This document shows positions 8,666 to 17,847 of a DNA stretch of 64,000 nt, one piece after another. Source of the stretch: Pseudomonadota bacterium (lineage in GTDB: Bacteria > Pseudomonadota > Gammaproteobacteria > Burkholderiales > Burkholderiaceae_C); NCBI GenBank assembly GCA_018241185.1, contig JAFEEH010000215.1, forward strand, positions 1 through 64,000, in the 5' to 3' direction. The position numbers and the translations under genes are program-made. A model generated the notes under the pieces. It made no database searches. It was given only the letters and a program-made list of their open reading frames with translations, and had not been told where the DNA came from. The number at the start of each line of letters is the position of its first letter. Position 1 is the first letter of the stretch.

Positions 8666-9601
8666 ATGAGCGCGATTCCCTCGCTGGCCGACCGTGACGG
8701 CAAGATCTGGATGGACGGTGAACTCGTGGACTGGCGCGACGCCAAGATCCACGTGCTGACCCACACGCTGCACTACGGCTGCGGCGCCTTCGAGGGCGTG
8801 CGCGCGTACAAGACGGTGAACGGCACGGCCATCTTCCGCCTCGAAGAGCACACCGAGCGCCTCTTCAACAGCGCCAAGATCCTGCGCATGAAGATCCCCT
8901 TCAGCAAGGAGCAGCTCAACGAAGCGCAGAAGCAGGTCGTGCGCGAGAACCAGCTCGAGAGCTGCTACCTGCGCCCGCTGGTGTGGATCGGCTCCGAAAA
9001 GCTGGGCGTCTCGCCCAGAGGCAACACCATCCACGCCATGGTCGCCGCCTGGGCCTGGGGCGCCTACCTGGGCGACGAAGGCCTCAAGCGCGGCATCCGC
9101 GTCAAGACCAGCAGCTACACGCGCCACCACGTCAACATCACCATGACGCAGGCCAAGGCGGTGAGCAACTACAGCAACTCCATCCTGGCCAACATGGAAG
9201 CGCTGGACGACGGCTACGACGAGGCCCTGCTGCTCGACTCGGCCGGCTTCGTGTCCGAAGGCGCGGGCGAGAACATCTTCGTCGTCAAGAACGGCGTGAT
9301 CTACACGCCCGACCTGTCGGCCGGCGCGCTGAACGGCATCACGCGCAACACCATCCTGCACATCGCCAAGGACCTCGGCATCGAGGTCGTGCAAAAGCGC
9401 ATCACGCGCGACGAGGTCTACATCGCCGACGAGGCCTTCTTCACCGGCACCGCCGCCGAAGTCACGCCCATCCGCGAACTCGACCGCGTCGAGATCGGCA
9501 TCGGCTCGCGCGGCCCGGTCACCGAGAAGGTCCAGGCGGCCTTCTTCGACATCGTGAACGGCAAGAACCCCAAGTACGCCCACTGGCTCACCAAGGTCTG
9601 A
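8666..9601 (+). CDS. ilvE: Branched-chain amino acid aminotransferase
   Basis: Fold-type IV PLP enzyme of 311 residues that makes the final transamination of valine, leucine and isoleucine synthesis. The lysine in QAKAVSNYSNS is the expected Schiff-base residue. HYGCGAFEGVRAY near the N-terminus and SAGFVSEGAGENIFV in the middle are family hallmarks. The ATG at 8666 follows an AAGGAC ribosome-binding site; a TAAAAT hexamer at 8626-8631 may be the -10 box. The next gene begins five bases after its stop. Confidence 0.96.
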   Translation: MSAIPSLADRDGKIWMDGELVDWRDAKIHVLTHTLHYGCGAFEGVRAYKTVNGTAIFRLEEHTERLFNSAKILRMKIPFSKEQLNEAQKQVVRENQLESCYLRPLVWIGSEKLGVSPRGNTIHAMVAAWAWGAYLGDEGLKRGIRVKTSSYTRHHVNITMTQAKAVSNYSNSILANMEALDDGYDEALLLDSAGFVSEGAGENIFVVKNGVIYTPDLSAGALNGITRNTILHIAKDLGIEVVQKRITRDEVYIADEAFFTGTAAEVTPIRELDRVEIGIGSRGPVTEKVQAAFFDIVNGKNPKYAHWLTKV

Positions 9602-9606
9602 CCACC

Positions 9607-9858
9607 ATGTCCAACCACAACAGCACGCTCGTCGACCAGGTCCAGTCCGCCGACCGCCGCTCGCTGGTCGAGCTGGCCGCCAAGGACCTCAACCACCAGG
9701 GCGGCATCTTCTGCCCCAGCCCCAAGGCCGACATGAAGCTCTGGAACAGCCACCCCAAGGTCTACCTGGACGTGGCCCGTACCGGCGAGGCCAAGTGCCC
9801 GTACTGCGGCACCGTGTACCGGCTCAAGGCCGGGGAACATTTCGGCGCGGCGCACTGA
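9607..9858 (+). CDS. CHCC-type zinc-finger domain protein
   Basis: An 83-residue protein with the arrangement of the zf-CHCC family (bacterial relatives of mitochondrial complex I subunit NDUFS6). The putative zinc ligands are a Cys in GIFCPSP, the His of SHPKVYLDV, and the CPYC pair. The typical ending CPYCGTVYRLKAGE is present. It is read directly after ilvE and probably co-transcribed; this ilvE neighbour is common in Comamonadaceae. Exact role unknown. Confidence 0.85.
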   Translation: MSNHNSTLVDQVQSADRRSLVELAAKDLNHQGGIFCPSPKADMKLWNSHPKVYLDVARTGEAKCPYCGTVYRLKAGEHFGAAH

Positions 9859-9893
9859 CCGGCCCGCATCCTTCGCGCGCCCACACGACCGGC

Positions 9894-9930
9894 GGCTGCG
9901 CTCCAGGTTCGCAAGGGCCTGGAGGCAGCC
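9894..9930 (+). terminator. Probable transcription terminator after ilvE operon
   Basis: GGCTGCGCTCCAGG pairs with CCTGGAGGCAGCC across a 10-base loop, with a single bulge, and is followed by GTTTCG. Thirty-five bases after the zinc-finger stop codon. A strong hairpin but only a weak T tract. Confidence 0.5.
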
Positions 9931-10058
9931 GTTTCGCTTGGCGGGCGTGCGCTCTGCGGGAGCTCGGGGCGAGCAGAAATGCCCGCAGCCGCCTGTCGCA
10001 TGCGCGTCGGGAGGCAGTCGGGTTAACGCGGTGCAGCGTCGCACGGGGCGGGGCAAGA

Positions 10059-11045
10059 ATGGTTGCCGTGGAAAACCTTGCCGTCGACACCCGCCGCATT
10101 CCGGAGCGTGACCGCATCGACGCGTGGCAGCAGGTCCTCTCGGACATCGGAGGGCCGATCCGCGTCGATCCGATCCCCGGCGAACCGTTCATGGGCGAAC
10201 TCAAGCTGGTGCGCCGCGGCGCCATCGCCTTCTACGACATGTGCTACAGCGGCATGCGCCTGTGGCGGCGTCCGGTGGACGTGGCGAGGATGGACAAGGA
10301 AATGTTCGCCCTGTCGTTGACGCAGCCCTCGTGCAGTCTTCGCGTGGAACGTGGCGGCCAGGCGCTCGACCTGCAAGGCGGCCGGTCGTACCTGTTCGAC
10401 CACGCCGCCCCTTACCGCACCGAGCCGCCCAGCGCCTACAAGACACGCAGCATCGCCTTTCCGAGCAGCCTGCTGCGGCGGCGCGTGCGTGAATTGCGGC
10501 CCTTCTATGCGTTGACCGACAGTGTGAAGAGCACGGGCGGTCTGGACCTCGTCAACGTGTTCGCGCAGCACGTCGCACAGGGCGCGGCCACCTGGTCCGA
10601 TGACGAGGTCGACACCCTCTCCGGTCAGCTCCTGGACCTGCTGGCGCTGTTCCTGACCACCGGCGATTGCGCGGTCGCGGGATCCGATTCCTCCATGCGC
10701 GCCGGCCATCGGCAGCGTGCGCTCGACCACATCCGCCTGCATGCGCGCGATCCCGAGCTGACCCCTGCCCGGGTGGCCCAGGCCTGCGGCATTTCGCTGG
10801 GCTACCTGAACGAGGTCTTCCGCGGCCGCGATGCAGGCGTGGAGGACACCATCTTCGACGAGCGCCTGGAAACCGCGCGCCGCCTGCTGAGCGACGCGCG
10901 TCGGCGGCGCGTGCCCGTCCAGACGCTGGCCTACGAAGCCGGCTTCAACGATCCCTCCCATTTTTCGCGTCGCTTCAAGCGCCGCTTCGGCGTGACGCCG
11001 GGAGAGTTGCGCGCCGAGGTCTCGAGGGGAAAGGCCTCGCACTGA
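10059..11045 (+). CDS. AraC-family transcriptional regulator
   Basis: A 328-residue regulator. The N-terminal two thirds resemble the AraC_binding_2 (AraC/NitR-like) sensor domain. The C-terminal two helix-turn-helix units lie at about residues 235-320 (LTPARVAQACGISLGYLNEV and VQTLAYEAGFNDPSHFSRRF). It ends convergently, 30 bases from the acyl-CoA ligase gene. It may control that ligase/binding-protein operon, whose upstream region holds a 22-bp-spaced direct repeat of the kind AraC-type proteins bind. The inducer is unknown. Confidence 0.88.
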   Translation: MVAVENLAVDTRRIPERDRIDAWQQVLSDIGGPIRVDPIPGEPFMGELKLVRRGAIAFYDMCYSGMRLWRRPVDVARMDKEMFALSLTQPSCSLRVERGGQALDLQGGRSYLFDHAAPYRTEPPSAYKTRSIAFPSSLLRRRVRELRPFYALTDSVKSTGGLDLVNVFAQHVAQGAATWSDDEVDTLSGQLLDLLALFLTTGDCAVAGSDSSMRAGHRQRALDHIRLHARDPELTPARVAQACGISLGYLNEVFRGRDAGVEDTIFDERLETARRLLSDARRRRVPVQTLAYEAGFNDPSHFSRRFKRRFGVTPGELRAEVSRGKASH

Positions 11046-11075
11046 GGACCGGGCGCCGCGCGGCCTGCGCGGCGC

Positions 11076-12776
11076 TCAACCGGTGGTCGCTGCTGCCGCC
11101 GCCACTTCCGCGTGCAACTCCTTCTTCGACAGCTTGCCCACCGGTGTCTTGGGCAGCGCGTCGCGCAGTTCCAGGGCCGTCGGCATTTCGTGCTTGCCGA
11201 GCCGGTCCCGCAGGAAGGCCCGAAGGGCGTCCAGCGACAGCGGCGCAGTGCCCGTCTTGAGCTTGACGAAGGCCTTGGGCGTCTGGCCGCGGTAGGCGTC
11301 GGGAACGCCGATCACGATGACCTCTTCCACTGCCGGATGCTGGTAGATCGCTTCCTCGATGTGGCGCGGGTACACGTTGAAGCCGCCGCAGATCATCATG
11401 TCCTTGGTGCGGTCCACCAGGTAGACCAGGCCCTGCGCCGTCATGTAGCCGACATCGCCGGTTCGCAGGTAGCCGTCGCCGTGAAAGCTCTGCGCCGTCT
11501 CGTCCGGGCGCTGCCAGTAACCCGCCATCACGTTGGGGCCGCGGATGCACAGCTCGCCCTTCTCGCCCAGCGGCACCTCCCGGCCGGTCTGCGTGTCGAG
11601 GAAGAGGACTTCGGCACGGGCCACCGGCACGCCGGCCGAGCCGACGGCATGCTCGCCGGCACCCGTCGACAGCGTGCCCAGCCCGCAGGTCTCGGTCATG
11701 CCCCAGCCTTCCAGCAGGCGGCACCGCGCCTTGCCGACGAAACGTCGATGGCTTTCCTGCGAGAGCGGCGCGCCGCCCGAGTTGCACAGCTTGAGCGAGC
11801 GCAATTGCCGGTGCGTCACGGCGTCGTGCGTGGACAGTGCGACGAACAGGGTCGGCACGCCGAAGAACACGGTGATGCGCTCGCGCTCGATCGCGTCCGC
11901 GGCGCTCAGCGTGTCGAAGCGCTGGTGCAAGGTCAACTCGGCGCCCACGCTCAGCCCGAACAGCATGTTGGCCACGAGGGAATAGATATGGAACAGGGGC
12001 AGCACCACGAGGAAGCGTTCCTGGCCCTCGGCGACGAGCCCGCCGTCGAGCCACATGGCACGCAGCTGGCCCAGGGCGCTGCTCAGGTTGGCGTGCGTGA
12101 GCATCGCGCCCTTGGGGTGGCCGGTGGTGCCCCCGGTGTACTGCAGCACCGCCAGCGCCTGCGGGTCGGCGGGCACGCGCGTCGTGCCGGGCGGCAGCGC
12201 GTCGCCCGGCGCCCGGGCATCGGCTTCTGCGGCGAGCAGGTCGACGAAGCGGACGCAGCGCGCATCGCCGTCGGCCGCGCGCGGGCGGCTGGCCGGTGCG
12301 GCCGGCCGGAAGTCGTCCACCTGGCCCAGGACCAGCGTCGACAGCCGGGTGCTGTCCAGGAAGCCGCGCATCCGGTCGGCCAGCTCCGGCACGTCCAGCG
12401 TCAGGATCACGTCGGTGCGGCTGTCCTCGATCTTGTGGGCCAGGACGGCGCCGGCGTCCAGCGGCGAGTAGTTGACCACCGTGGCACCCGCCCGCAACAC
12501 CGCGAAGAAGCCGATCACGTAGTGCGGCGTATTGGGCAGGTACAGGCCGACGTGCGATCCGGGGCGAACGCCCAGCCGCACCAGCGCCCGTGCGAGACGA
12601 TGGCAGGCCTCGTCCAGCTGTGCATAGCTCAGCGCGACGCCTTCGAAGCGCAGCGCCGTGCGCCCCGGCCACCGCGCCGCGGCCCGGTCCAGCACCTCGG
12701 GGAGCATGCAGGTGTGCAGGGGCGCGTCCCAGCGCGTGCCGGGCGGGTAGGCCCCGATCCAGGGGTGAGCGGTCAT
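11076..12776 (-). CDS. AMP-forming acyl-CoA synthetase (medium/long-chain or aromatic acid-CoA ligase)
   Basis: ANL-superfamily ligase of 566 residues that activates a carboxylic acid to its CoA thioester by way of an acyl-adenylate. The P-loop YTGGTTGHPKGAMLTH (about residues 216-231), the A5-type motif GWGMTETCG, and the A8 segment YLRTGDVGYMT with DRTKDMMICGGFNVYP are intact. The C-terminal lysine is in LPKTPVGKLSKKEL. It is the second gene of an operon after a branched-chain-amino-acid-type binding protein (10 bases apart), which suggests its substrate is the acid or amide taken up there. Chain length cannot be read from sequence. Confidence 0.88.
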   Translation of the reverse strand: MTAHPWIGAYPPGTRWDAPLHTCMLPEVLDRAAARWPGRTALRFEGVALSYAQLDEACHRLARALVRLGVRPGSHVGLYLPNTPHYVIGFFAVLRAGATVVNYSPLDAGAVLAHKIEDSRTDVILTLDVPELADRMRGFLDSTRLSTLVLGQVDDFRPAAPASRPRAADGDARCVRFVDLLAAEADARAPGDALPPGTTRVPADPQALAVLQYTGGTTGHPKGAMLTHANLSSALGQLRAMWLDGGLVAEGQERFLVVLPLFHIYSLVANMLFGLSVGAELTLHQRFDTLSAADAIERERITVFFGVPTLFVALSTHDAVTHRQLRSLKLCNSGGAPLSQESHRRFVGKARCRLLEGWGMTETCGLGTLSTGAGEHAVGSAGVPVARAEVLFLDTQTGREVPLGEKGELCIRGPNVMAGYWQRPDETAQSFHGDGYLRTGDVGYMTAQGLVYLVDRTKDMMICGGFNVYPRHIEEAIYQHPAVEEVIVIGVPDAYRGQTPKAFVKLKTGTAPLSLDALRAFLRDRLGKHEMPTALELRDALPKTPVGKLSKKELHAEVAAAAATTG

Positions 12777-12786
12777 GGATGCGTCC

Positions 12787-14040
12787 TCAGGCCGGCGGGC
12801 GCTCCATCTGGCAGGTGGTCGGCTGGCTGCTCTCGGCCGGGCTCCAGACCTTTTCCGAGCGGAAGCCGTAGCCGGTGCGCTCGGCCTCGTACTTGACGCC
12901 CGGGCTGCCCTGCTTGGCCCAGATGCCGAGGTACAGCGGCGCCTGGAGCTGGTGGTCGTCCTTGCGCATCTCGATGTCGCCCATCGGGCTGCGGTACTTC
13001 ATGCCCTCGAGCGCGAAGGCCACCTTCTTCGGGTCCGTGGACTTGGCCTTGCGGATGGCATTGCTCAGCATGTGCATGCTGTTCCAGTGGGCGGCGTAGA
13101 TGAAGTCCTCGCCGTGCTTTTCCTTGTACGCCACGGCGATCTTTTCCAGCTCGGGCGTGGGCGCGTTCGAGCCCCAGTTCCAGATCACGCCCACCTTGTC
13201 CACGCCCCACGATCCCATCTGGCTCGGAATGCCCGGGTTGTTGGCGTTCATGGTGTAGAAGTTGATGTTCAGACCGTAGTCCTTGGCGGCCTTGAGTAGC
13301 AGCCCCAGGTCGCTGCCCCAGTTGGAGGTGATGACGGTGTCGGCACCCGAGGAGGCGATGTTGGCGACGTAGGGCGCGAAGTCGCGCACCGTGGCGATGG
13401 GCACGTACTGCTCGCCCACGATCTCGATGTCGGGCCGCTTCTTCGCCAGATACGCGCGCGCGGCCTTGGCGGTCTGCTGCCCGTGGGTGTAGTTCTGGTT
13501 CAGCAGGTACACCTTCTTCACCGCGGGCTTTCCCTGCAGGTAGGACGTCAGCGCCTCGATCTTCATCTCGCTCGACGGGTAGAAGCGGAAGTGCCAGAAG
13601 CTGCACTTGTCGTTGGTCAACCCCGGGTCCATGGCCGAATAGTTGAGGTAGACCACCGCCCCGTTGGGGTCGCGCCGGGCCTGCTTGTTGATGGCATCGA
13701 CCAGCGCGAACGCCACCCCCGAGCCGCCGCCCTGCGTCACGAAGCGGATGTTCTGGTCGTAGGCCGCGCGCAGGGCGGTCGTGCTCTCCTGGGGCGTGCC
13801 CTTGCCGTCGAAGGGCACGACCTCGAACTTCGGATCCTCGGGGCCGGCAGACGCGTTGATCTGGGCCACCACGTCGCGCAACTGGTTGAGCGAGCCGATG
13901 CCGGTCTGGGCGAAGGGACCCGACAACACCTCGATGAAGGCGATCTTGACGGTTTCCGCGGCCCCGGCCAGCGAACCGGCGGCGAGGGCCGCAACGCACA
14001 GGGCCGCGCGGGCCGTGCGGGTGATGACGAAGCGAGGCAT
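12787..14040 (-). CDS. Branched-chain amino acid-type (LivK-like) ABC transporter substrate-binding protein
   Basis: Periplasmic binding protein of 417 residues, type I fold (Peripla_BP_6). A signal peptide covers about residues 1-27 (hydrophobic AALCVAALAAGSLAG). The domain begins at VKIAFIEVLSGPFAQTG, and GGGSGVAFALVDAIN is the usual ligand-loop region. No permease or ATPase genes of a Liv-type transporter accompany it; the only operon partner is an acyl-CoA ligase. Such pairs in Burkholderiales often serve uptake and activation of aromatic or aliphatic acids. That role is inferred from context. Confidence 0.9.
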   Translation of the reverse strand: MPRFVITRTARAALCVAALAAGSLAGAAETVKIAFIEVLSGPFAQTGIGSLNQLRDVVAQINASAGPEDPKFEVVPFDGKGTPQESTTALRAAYDQNIRFVTQGGGSGVAFALVDAINKQARRDPNGAVVYLNYSAMDPGLTNDKCSFWHFRFYPSSEMKIEALTSYLQGKPAVKKVYLLNQNYTHGQQTAKAARAYLAKKRPDIEIVGEQYVPIATVRDFAPYVANIASSGADTVITSNWGSDLGLLLKAAKDYGLNINFYTMNANNPGIPSQMGSWGVDKVGVIWNWGSNAPTPELEKIAVAYKEKHGEDFIYAAHWNSMHMLSNAIRKAKSTDPKKVAFALEGMKYRSPMGDIEMRKDDHQLQAPLYLGIWAKQGSPGVKYEAERTGYGFRSEKVWSPAESSQPTTCQMERPPA

Positions 14041-14186
14041 GTCTGTCTCCAGGCGCCGGCTTGGGCCGGTGCACGTTGGTCGATGAAGGAAGCGGCAGCC
14101 CGGGAACTGCCAGGCGGCACGATCGTGGCCGCTGCCGGTGCTTCGGGCGGCCGGCCTTCATCGTAGGGACAGTCCAGCCGATGCCA

Positions 14187-14218
14187 TTGACCCAGCGGCT
14201 GCCATTTCTTGACCCAGC
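14187..14218. promoter_or_regulatory. 22-bp-spaced direct repeat, possible AraC-type activator site
   Basis: TTGACCCAGC occurs at 14187-14196 and again at 14209-14218, exactly 22 bases apart (two helical turns); GCCATT precedes both copies with different gaps. It lies about 150-180 bases upstream of the binding-protein start on the minus strand. The AraC-family gene at 10059 is the obvious candidate binder. The rest of 14041-14290 shows nothing else I can name. Confidence 0.45.
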
Positions 14219-14290
14219 CGCAGGCGGGATGGCGCGTGCGGCGCCGAGGCGCCAACGGCGGGCGCTCGAGGTCAGGCCAGGGCGTGGGCC

Positions 14291-15550
14291 TCAGGCCGCG
14301 CGTTGCCAGCGCCGCGGCGGCACCTCGCGCCATGGCTCGCCGGCGTCGACCGGCTCGCGCGCCAGCCGCAGGCACACCATCGCGATCCACAGCAGCGACA
14401 GGCCGATCTGCGCATCGCGCAGCGCCGAGTTCACGCTCGTGGCCATCAGCAGGATCAGCATGGCCGCGAAGGCGATGCGCCCTGTCAGGTCGGTCCGCTT
14501 CCACCCCTGCCAGACGCCCGTGAGCACGATGGCCAGCAGCGCCAGCAGGCCCGGGAAGCCGGTCTGCGAGCCCATCCACAGGTAGTCGTTGTGCGGCATG
14601 TTGTAGTCGGCCAGCAGGGCCGGTCCGCGCAGCCGCCATTCGCTGTTCCAGGCGCCGATGCCCCAGCCGGTCAGCGGCTTCTCCAGGATCATCCGCGCCG
14701 TCTCGGTGTACATGTAATAGCGCACCACCCAGCTGCCTTCGGACACGGCACCGGCCTTGGCGGCCTCGATCTCCTGCACGCCGGTGGCGAGCTTCTGCTC
14801 GATGAAGGGCGGCGCGTTCCACACGGCCACGGCCAGCACCGCGGCGCCTGCAAGCAGCACCATCGCCAGCACCCGCCAGCGCTTGCGCCACTGGTGGATG
14901 CAGATCGCCGGCAGCACCATCAGCAGCGCCAGCAGCGACGTGCGCGAGGGCAGGTTGAAGTTGACGATCACCAGCGTCGCGACGGTCACCACAAAAGCCG
15001 ACACGGCCAGGTACGGCCGGTGCTGCGTGAGCAGCTGCAGCCCGTAGGCGGCGGCGGCTGCGCCCAGCACCGTGAACAGCAGCGCGTTGTTGATCGACTT
15101 GTTGCCCACCAGCATGATCATCGGCTTGAGCAGCGCCGGCATCGGCGGCATGTAGCCGGTCTTCATCAGGATGGCGTAGAAGAGCGCCAGGTACACGATG
15201 TTGAAGAAGGCGATGCCCAGGAAGCCGCGGATCGCCCACACCGCCTCGTCGCGTGTGAGCGCCAGCGCCATGAGCATCGTGGCCGTGAGCCGCAGGCCGT
15301 GCCACAGGTTGACCGGCGTCTCGGCGTAGTGGCGGCCGAAGGCCAGCACCGCCAGCTGCCACACCAGGAAGGCCATCACCGGCCACCACAGCGGATGGCT
15401 GCGCACGCGTGCCGCGCGTTCGCGCCAGTCGCCGGCCGCCAGCATGGCCAGCAGCAGCAGGAAGAAACCGAGGTAGTTCACGCCGACCGGCATGAAGACC
15501 ACCGCGCCCCACAGGCACGCTGCGGCGCGGGGGAGGAGAAGTCTGCGCAT
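14291..15550 (-). CDS. O-antigen ligase-like membrane protein (Wzy_C family)
   Basis: A 419-residue polytopic inner-membrane protein with about ten to twelve hydrophobic segments, for example VNYLGFFLLLLAMLA, FFNIVYLALFYAIL and LLALLAIVLTGVW. The large periplasmic loop (about residues 250-320) contains the GWGIGAWNSEW and MPHNDYLW signatures of the Wzy_C/WaaL family, with the conserved His of PHNDYL. Such proteins join or polymerise surface polysaccharides or glycosylate pilins. No glycosyltransferases are near, so the substrate cannot be assigned. It lies downstream of the two-component pair on the same strand. Confidence 0.8.
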   Translation of the reverse strand: MRRLLLPRAAACLWGAVVFMPVGVNYLGFFLLLLAMLAAGDWRERAARVRSHPLWWPVMAFLVWQLAVLAFGRHYAETPVNLWHGLRLTATMLMALALTRDEAVWAIRGFLGIAFFNIVYLALFYAILMKTGYMPPMPALLKPMIMLVGNKSINNALLFTVLGAAAAAYGLQLLTQHRPYLAVSAFVVTVATLVIVNFNLPSRTSLLALLMVLPAICIHQWRKRWRVLAMVLLAGAAVLAVAVWNAPPFIEQKLATGVQEIEAAKAGAVSEGSWVVRYYMYTETARMILEKPLTGWGIGAWNSEWRLRGPALLADYNMPHNDYLWMGSQTGFPGLLALLAIVLTGVWQGWKRTDLTGRIAFAAMLILLMATSVNSALRDAQIGLSLLWIAMVCLRLAREPVDAGEPWREVPPRRWQRAA

Positions 15551-15586
15551 GTTGGCGGCGATTCTAGGCGGTGGCCCTCGTCGGCC

Positions 15587-15652
15587 TGCTATCGAAAACG
15601 TAGCTGACTACGCAGTCAGGGCGGGCGCTGGAGGCCAATTTCATTCATGAAA
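15587..15652 (+). repeat. Dispersed palindromic repeat, copy B (degenerate)
   Basis: TGCTATCGAAAACGTAGCTG followed by GGCGGGCGCTGGAGGCCAAT. Clearly related to copies A, C and D but with a broken first stem. Between the histidine-kinase stop (15700) and the O-antigen-ligase start (15550). Confidence 0.65.
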
Positions 15653-15699
15653 TCTTGCTCACGTCCCGCACGGCGCGAAGGCGCACCGGTGCCCGCGCG

Positions 15700-16890
15700 T
15701 CAGGCTCCCCGCGGGATCTCGATCACGAAGCTCGCGCCGCCGCCCGGCCGGTCCTCGCAACGCACCTGGCCGCCGTGGCGTTCCACGATCGACTTCACCA
15801 GCGCCAGGCCCAGGCCCACGCCGCCCTCGCGCTCGCTGGCGCCGGGCAGCCGGTAGAAGGGCTCGAAGATGCGCTCGCGCAGGGCGGCCGGCACGCCGGG
15901 GCCGCGGTCGTTCACGCGCACCACGGCGCGCGTGCCGTCGGCGCTGGCGGCGAGCTGCGCCTCGATGGCGGTGCCGTCCCCGTAGCGGCGCGCGTTCTCC
16001 AGCAGGTTGCGCACCGCGCGACGCAGCAGCCGCGGCACGCCGCGCACGGTGAGCGCGGCGAGGTCGGTGCCCTCGGCGATGTCCAGGTCGGCCGCCACGC
16101 GGGCGCATTCCTCGGCGGCCAGGCCCATCAGGTCCACCGTCTCGACGGTGCCCATGTCGGCCTCGCGCGCATCGAGGCGGCTGGACAGCAGGATCTCGTC
16201 GATCAGCTGGTCCAGCTCGGCGATGTTGCGCGAGATCTCGGCCTTGGCCGTGGGGCTGGGCTTGTCGCCCATGAGTTCGAGGCCCATGCGGATTCGGGTG
16301 AGCGGCGAGCGCAGCTCGTGCGAGGCGTTCGCCAGCAAGGACTTGTGCGAGCGGATGAGCTGCTCGATGCGCGTCGCCGCGTCGTTGAAGCGCCGCGCCA
16401 GGTCGGCCACCTCGTCCTCGCCGTCGTCGCGCGCGCGGGCGCTCAGGTCGCCCTCGCCGAAGCGCTGCACGCTGCGCTGCACGCTCTCCAGCCGCTGCGT
16501 GAGCCGGCGCACGATGGGGAACAGCCCCAGCGCCGTCGCCAGGCCGACCATGCCCAGCAGCCAGAAGATGCCGGTGCGCGGGTGCAGCCAGGGCGGCGGC
16601 GACGGGCGCCGCTCGCCGCGCGGGCCCAGCTCCATCACGAACTGCTGGCCGTTGTTGAGCGTGATCGTGAACTCCAGCGGCTCGCCCGGCCGGCTGGTGC
16701 GCAGCGACTTGCCGGTGCCGATGAGCTGGTCCTGTGTGTCGCGCAGCGTCACGTCGCGCGGCAGGGGCTGCGTGCGCTGCTCGTCCGCCTCGCGCCAGGC
16801 CCACCCGGCCGCGAACACGACCACGGCCACCCCGGCCAGCACGGCCAGCCAGATGCGCACGTAGAGGTGGCGGGTAAAGAGCTTGATCAT
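15700..16890 (-). CDS. Two-component sensor histidine kinase
   Basis: A 396-residue membrane kinase. Membrane segments lie at about residues 12-30 (IWLAVLAGVAVVVFAAGW) and 108-126, enclosing a short periplasmic domain of about 75 residues. A HAMP domain follows, then the HisKA phosphoacceptor NASHELRSPLTR with His191. The HATPase_c domain shows the N box (LLENARRYGDG), the G1 box (VNDRGPGVP) and the G2 region (GGVGLGLALVKSIVERHGG). It follows its response regulator on the same strand, separated by a repeat-containing 157-base gap. The signal sensed is unknown. Confidence 0.93.
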   Translation of the reverse strand: MIKLFTRHLYVRIWLAVLAGVAVVVFAAGWAWREADEQRTQPLPRDVTLRDTQDQLIGTGKSLRTSRPGEPLEFTITLNNGQQFVMELGPRGERRPSPPPWLHPRTGIFWLLGMVGLATALGLFPIVRRLTQRLESVQRSVQRFGEGDLSARARDDGEDEVADLARRFNDAATRIEQLIRSHKSLLANASHELRSPLTRIRMGLELMGDKPSPTAKAEISRNIAELDQLIDEILLSSRLDAREADMGTVETVDLMGLAAEECARVAADLDIAEGTDLAALTVRGVPRLLRRAVRNLLENARRYGDGTAIEAQLAASADGTRAVVRVNDRGPGVPAALRERIFEPFYRLPGASEREGGVGLGLALVKSIVERHGGQVRCEDRPGGGASFVIEIPRGA

Positions 16891-16934
16891 CCGGGGAGTA
16901 GGTGGGTGTCGTATTCGTTCGGGTCGATCCCAGG

Positions 16935-16994
16935 CCGTTCGGCCTGGGCCTGTCGAAGGCGGGGCCGGGGCTTCGACAGGCTCAGCCCGAACGG
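16935..16994. repeat. Inverted repeat of the TTCGACAGGCTCAGCCCGAA type
   Basis: Arms 16935-16960 and 16969-16994 are reverse complements with three mismatches. The right arm reads GGCTTCGACAGGCTCAGCCC. It lies between the response-regulator and kinase genes, so any hairpin would sit inside their shared transcript. A second copy is at 24352-24411. Confidence 0.75.
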
Positions 16995-17047
16995 GCGGGG
17001 GTGGTGCGCGAGGTGGGTCGGTGGGGCGGTGCGTCAGTCGGGCAACG

Positions 17048-17767
17048 TCAATCCTGCTGCTTGGCGAACACGTAGCCCACCCCGCGCACCGTCAGGATGC
17101 GCTTGGGGTTCTTGGGGTCGGCCTCGATGGCGGCGCGGATGCGGCCCATGTGCACATCGATGCTGCGGTCGAAGGCTTCGAGCTCGCGGCCGCGCACGGC
17201 TTCCATGATCTGGTCGCGCGTGAGCACGCGGCCGGCGCGCTCGGCCATGGTCACGAGCAGGTCGAACTGGTACGAAGTGAGCTCGGCCGCCTGGCCGCCC
17301 ACCGTCACCGTGCGGGCATCGCGGTCGATCTCGAGCGACCCGAAGCGGATCAGCGTGGCCGGCGCCGCAGCCGCGGCCTGCGCGCCTTCGCCACGCCGGC
17401 GCAGCACCGCGCGGATGCGCGCCAGCAGCTCGCGCGGCTCGAAGGGCTTGGGCAGGTAGTCGTCGGCACCCAGCTCCAGGCCGATGATGCGGTCCATCGG
17501 GTCGCCCTTGGCGGTGAGCATCAGCACCGGCACCTTGGCCTGTGCGCCCGGCAGCGCGCGAATGCGGCGGCATACGTCCAGCCCGTCGGTGTCGGGCAGC
17601 ATGAGGTCGAGGATCACCAGGTCGGGCGTGCGGGCCTGCAGCTGTTCCAGGCCCTTGGCGCCGTCGCCGGCGTGCACCACCTCGAAGCCCGACTGCGTGA
17701 GGTACTCGCTCACCATCTGCGCCAGGCGCGCGTCGTCTTCGATCATCAGGAGTTGGGGCGTCGTCAT
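17048..17767 (-). CDS. OmpR-family response regulator
   Basis: A 239-residue regulator. The receiver domain has the acidic pair E10-D11-D12 and the phosphoacceptor Asp54 (VILDLMLPD). The C-terminal winged helix covers about residues 130-230, with the recognition region VLTRDQIMEAVRGRELEAFDRSIDVHMGRIR. The ATG at 17767 was preferred to one 63 bases upstream because it directly precedes the beta-1 strand LLMIEDD. Read ahead of its kinase. A CTTTAC-N5-CTTTAC direct repeat about 80 bases upstream is a likely autoregulatory box. Confidence 0.94.
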   Translation of the reverse strand: MTTPQLLMIEDDARLAQMVSEYLTQSGFEVVHAGDGAKGLEQLQARTPDLVILDLMLPDTDGLDVCRRIRALPGAQAKVPVLMLTAKGDPMDRIIGLELGADDYLPKPFEPRELLARIRAVLRRRGEGAQAAAAAPATLIRFGSLEIDRDARTVTVGGQAAELTSYQFDLLVTMAERAGRVLTRDQIMEAVRGRELEAFDRSIDVHMGRIRAAIEADPKNPKRILTVRGVGYVFAKQQD

Positions 17768-17847
17768 GCGGTCTCTTTCACGGCCCGCTGTGCCAGGCCG
17801 AATGCGGTCATGCTGCCCGGGCGCGGGCAAGGGGTCTTGAATGCCCT

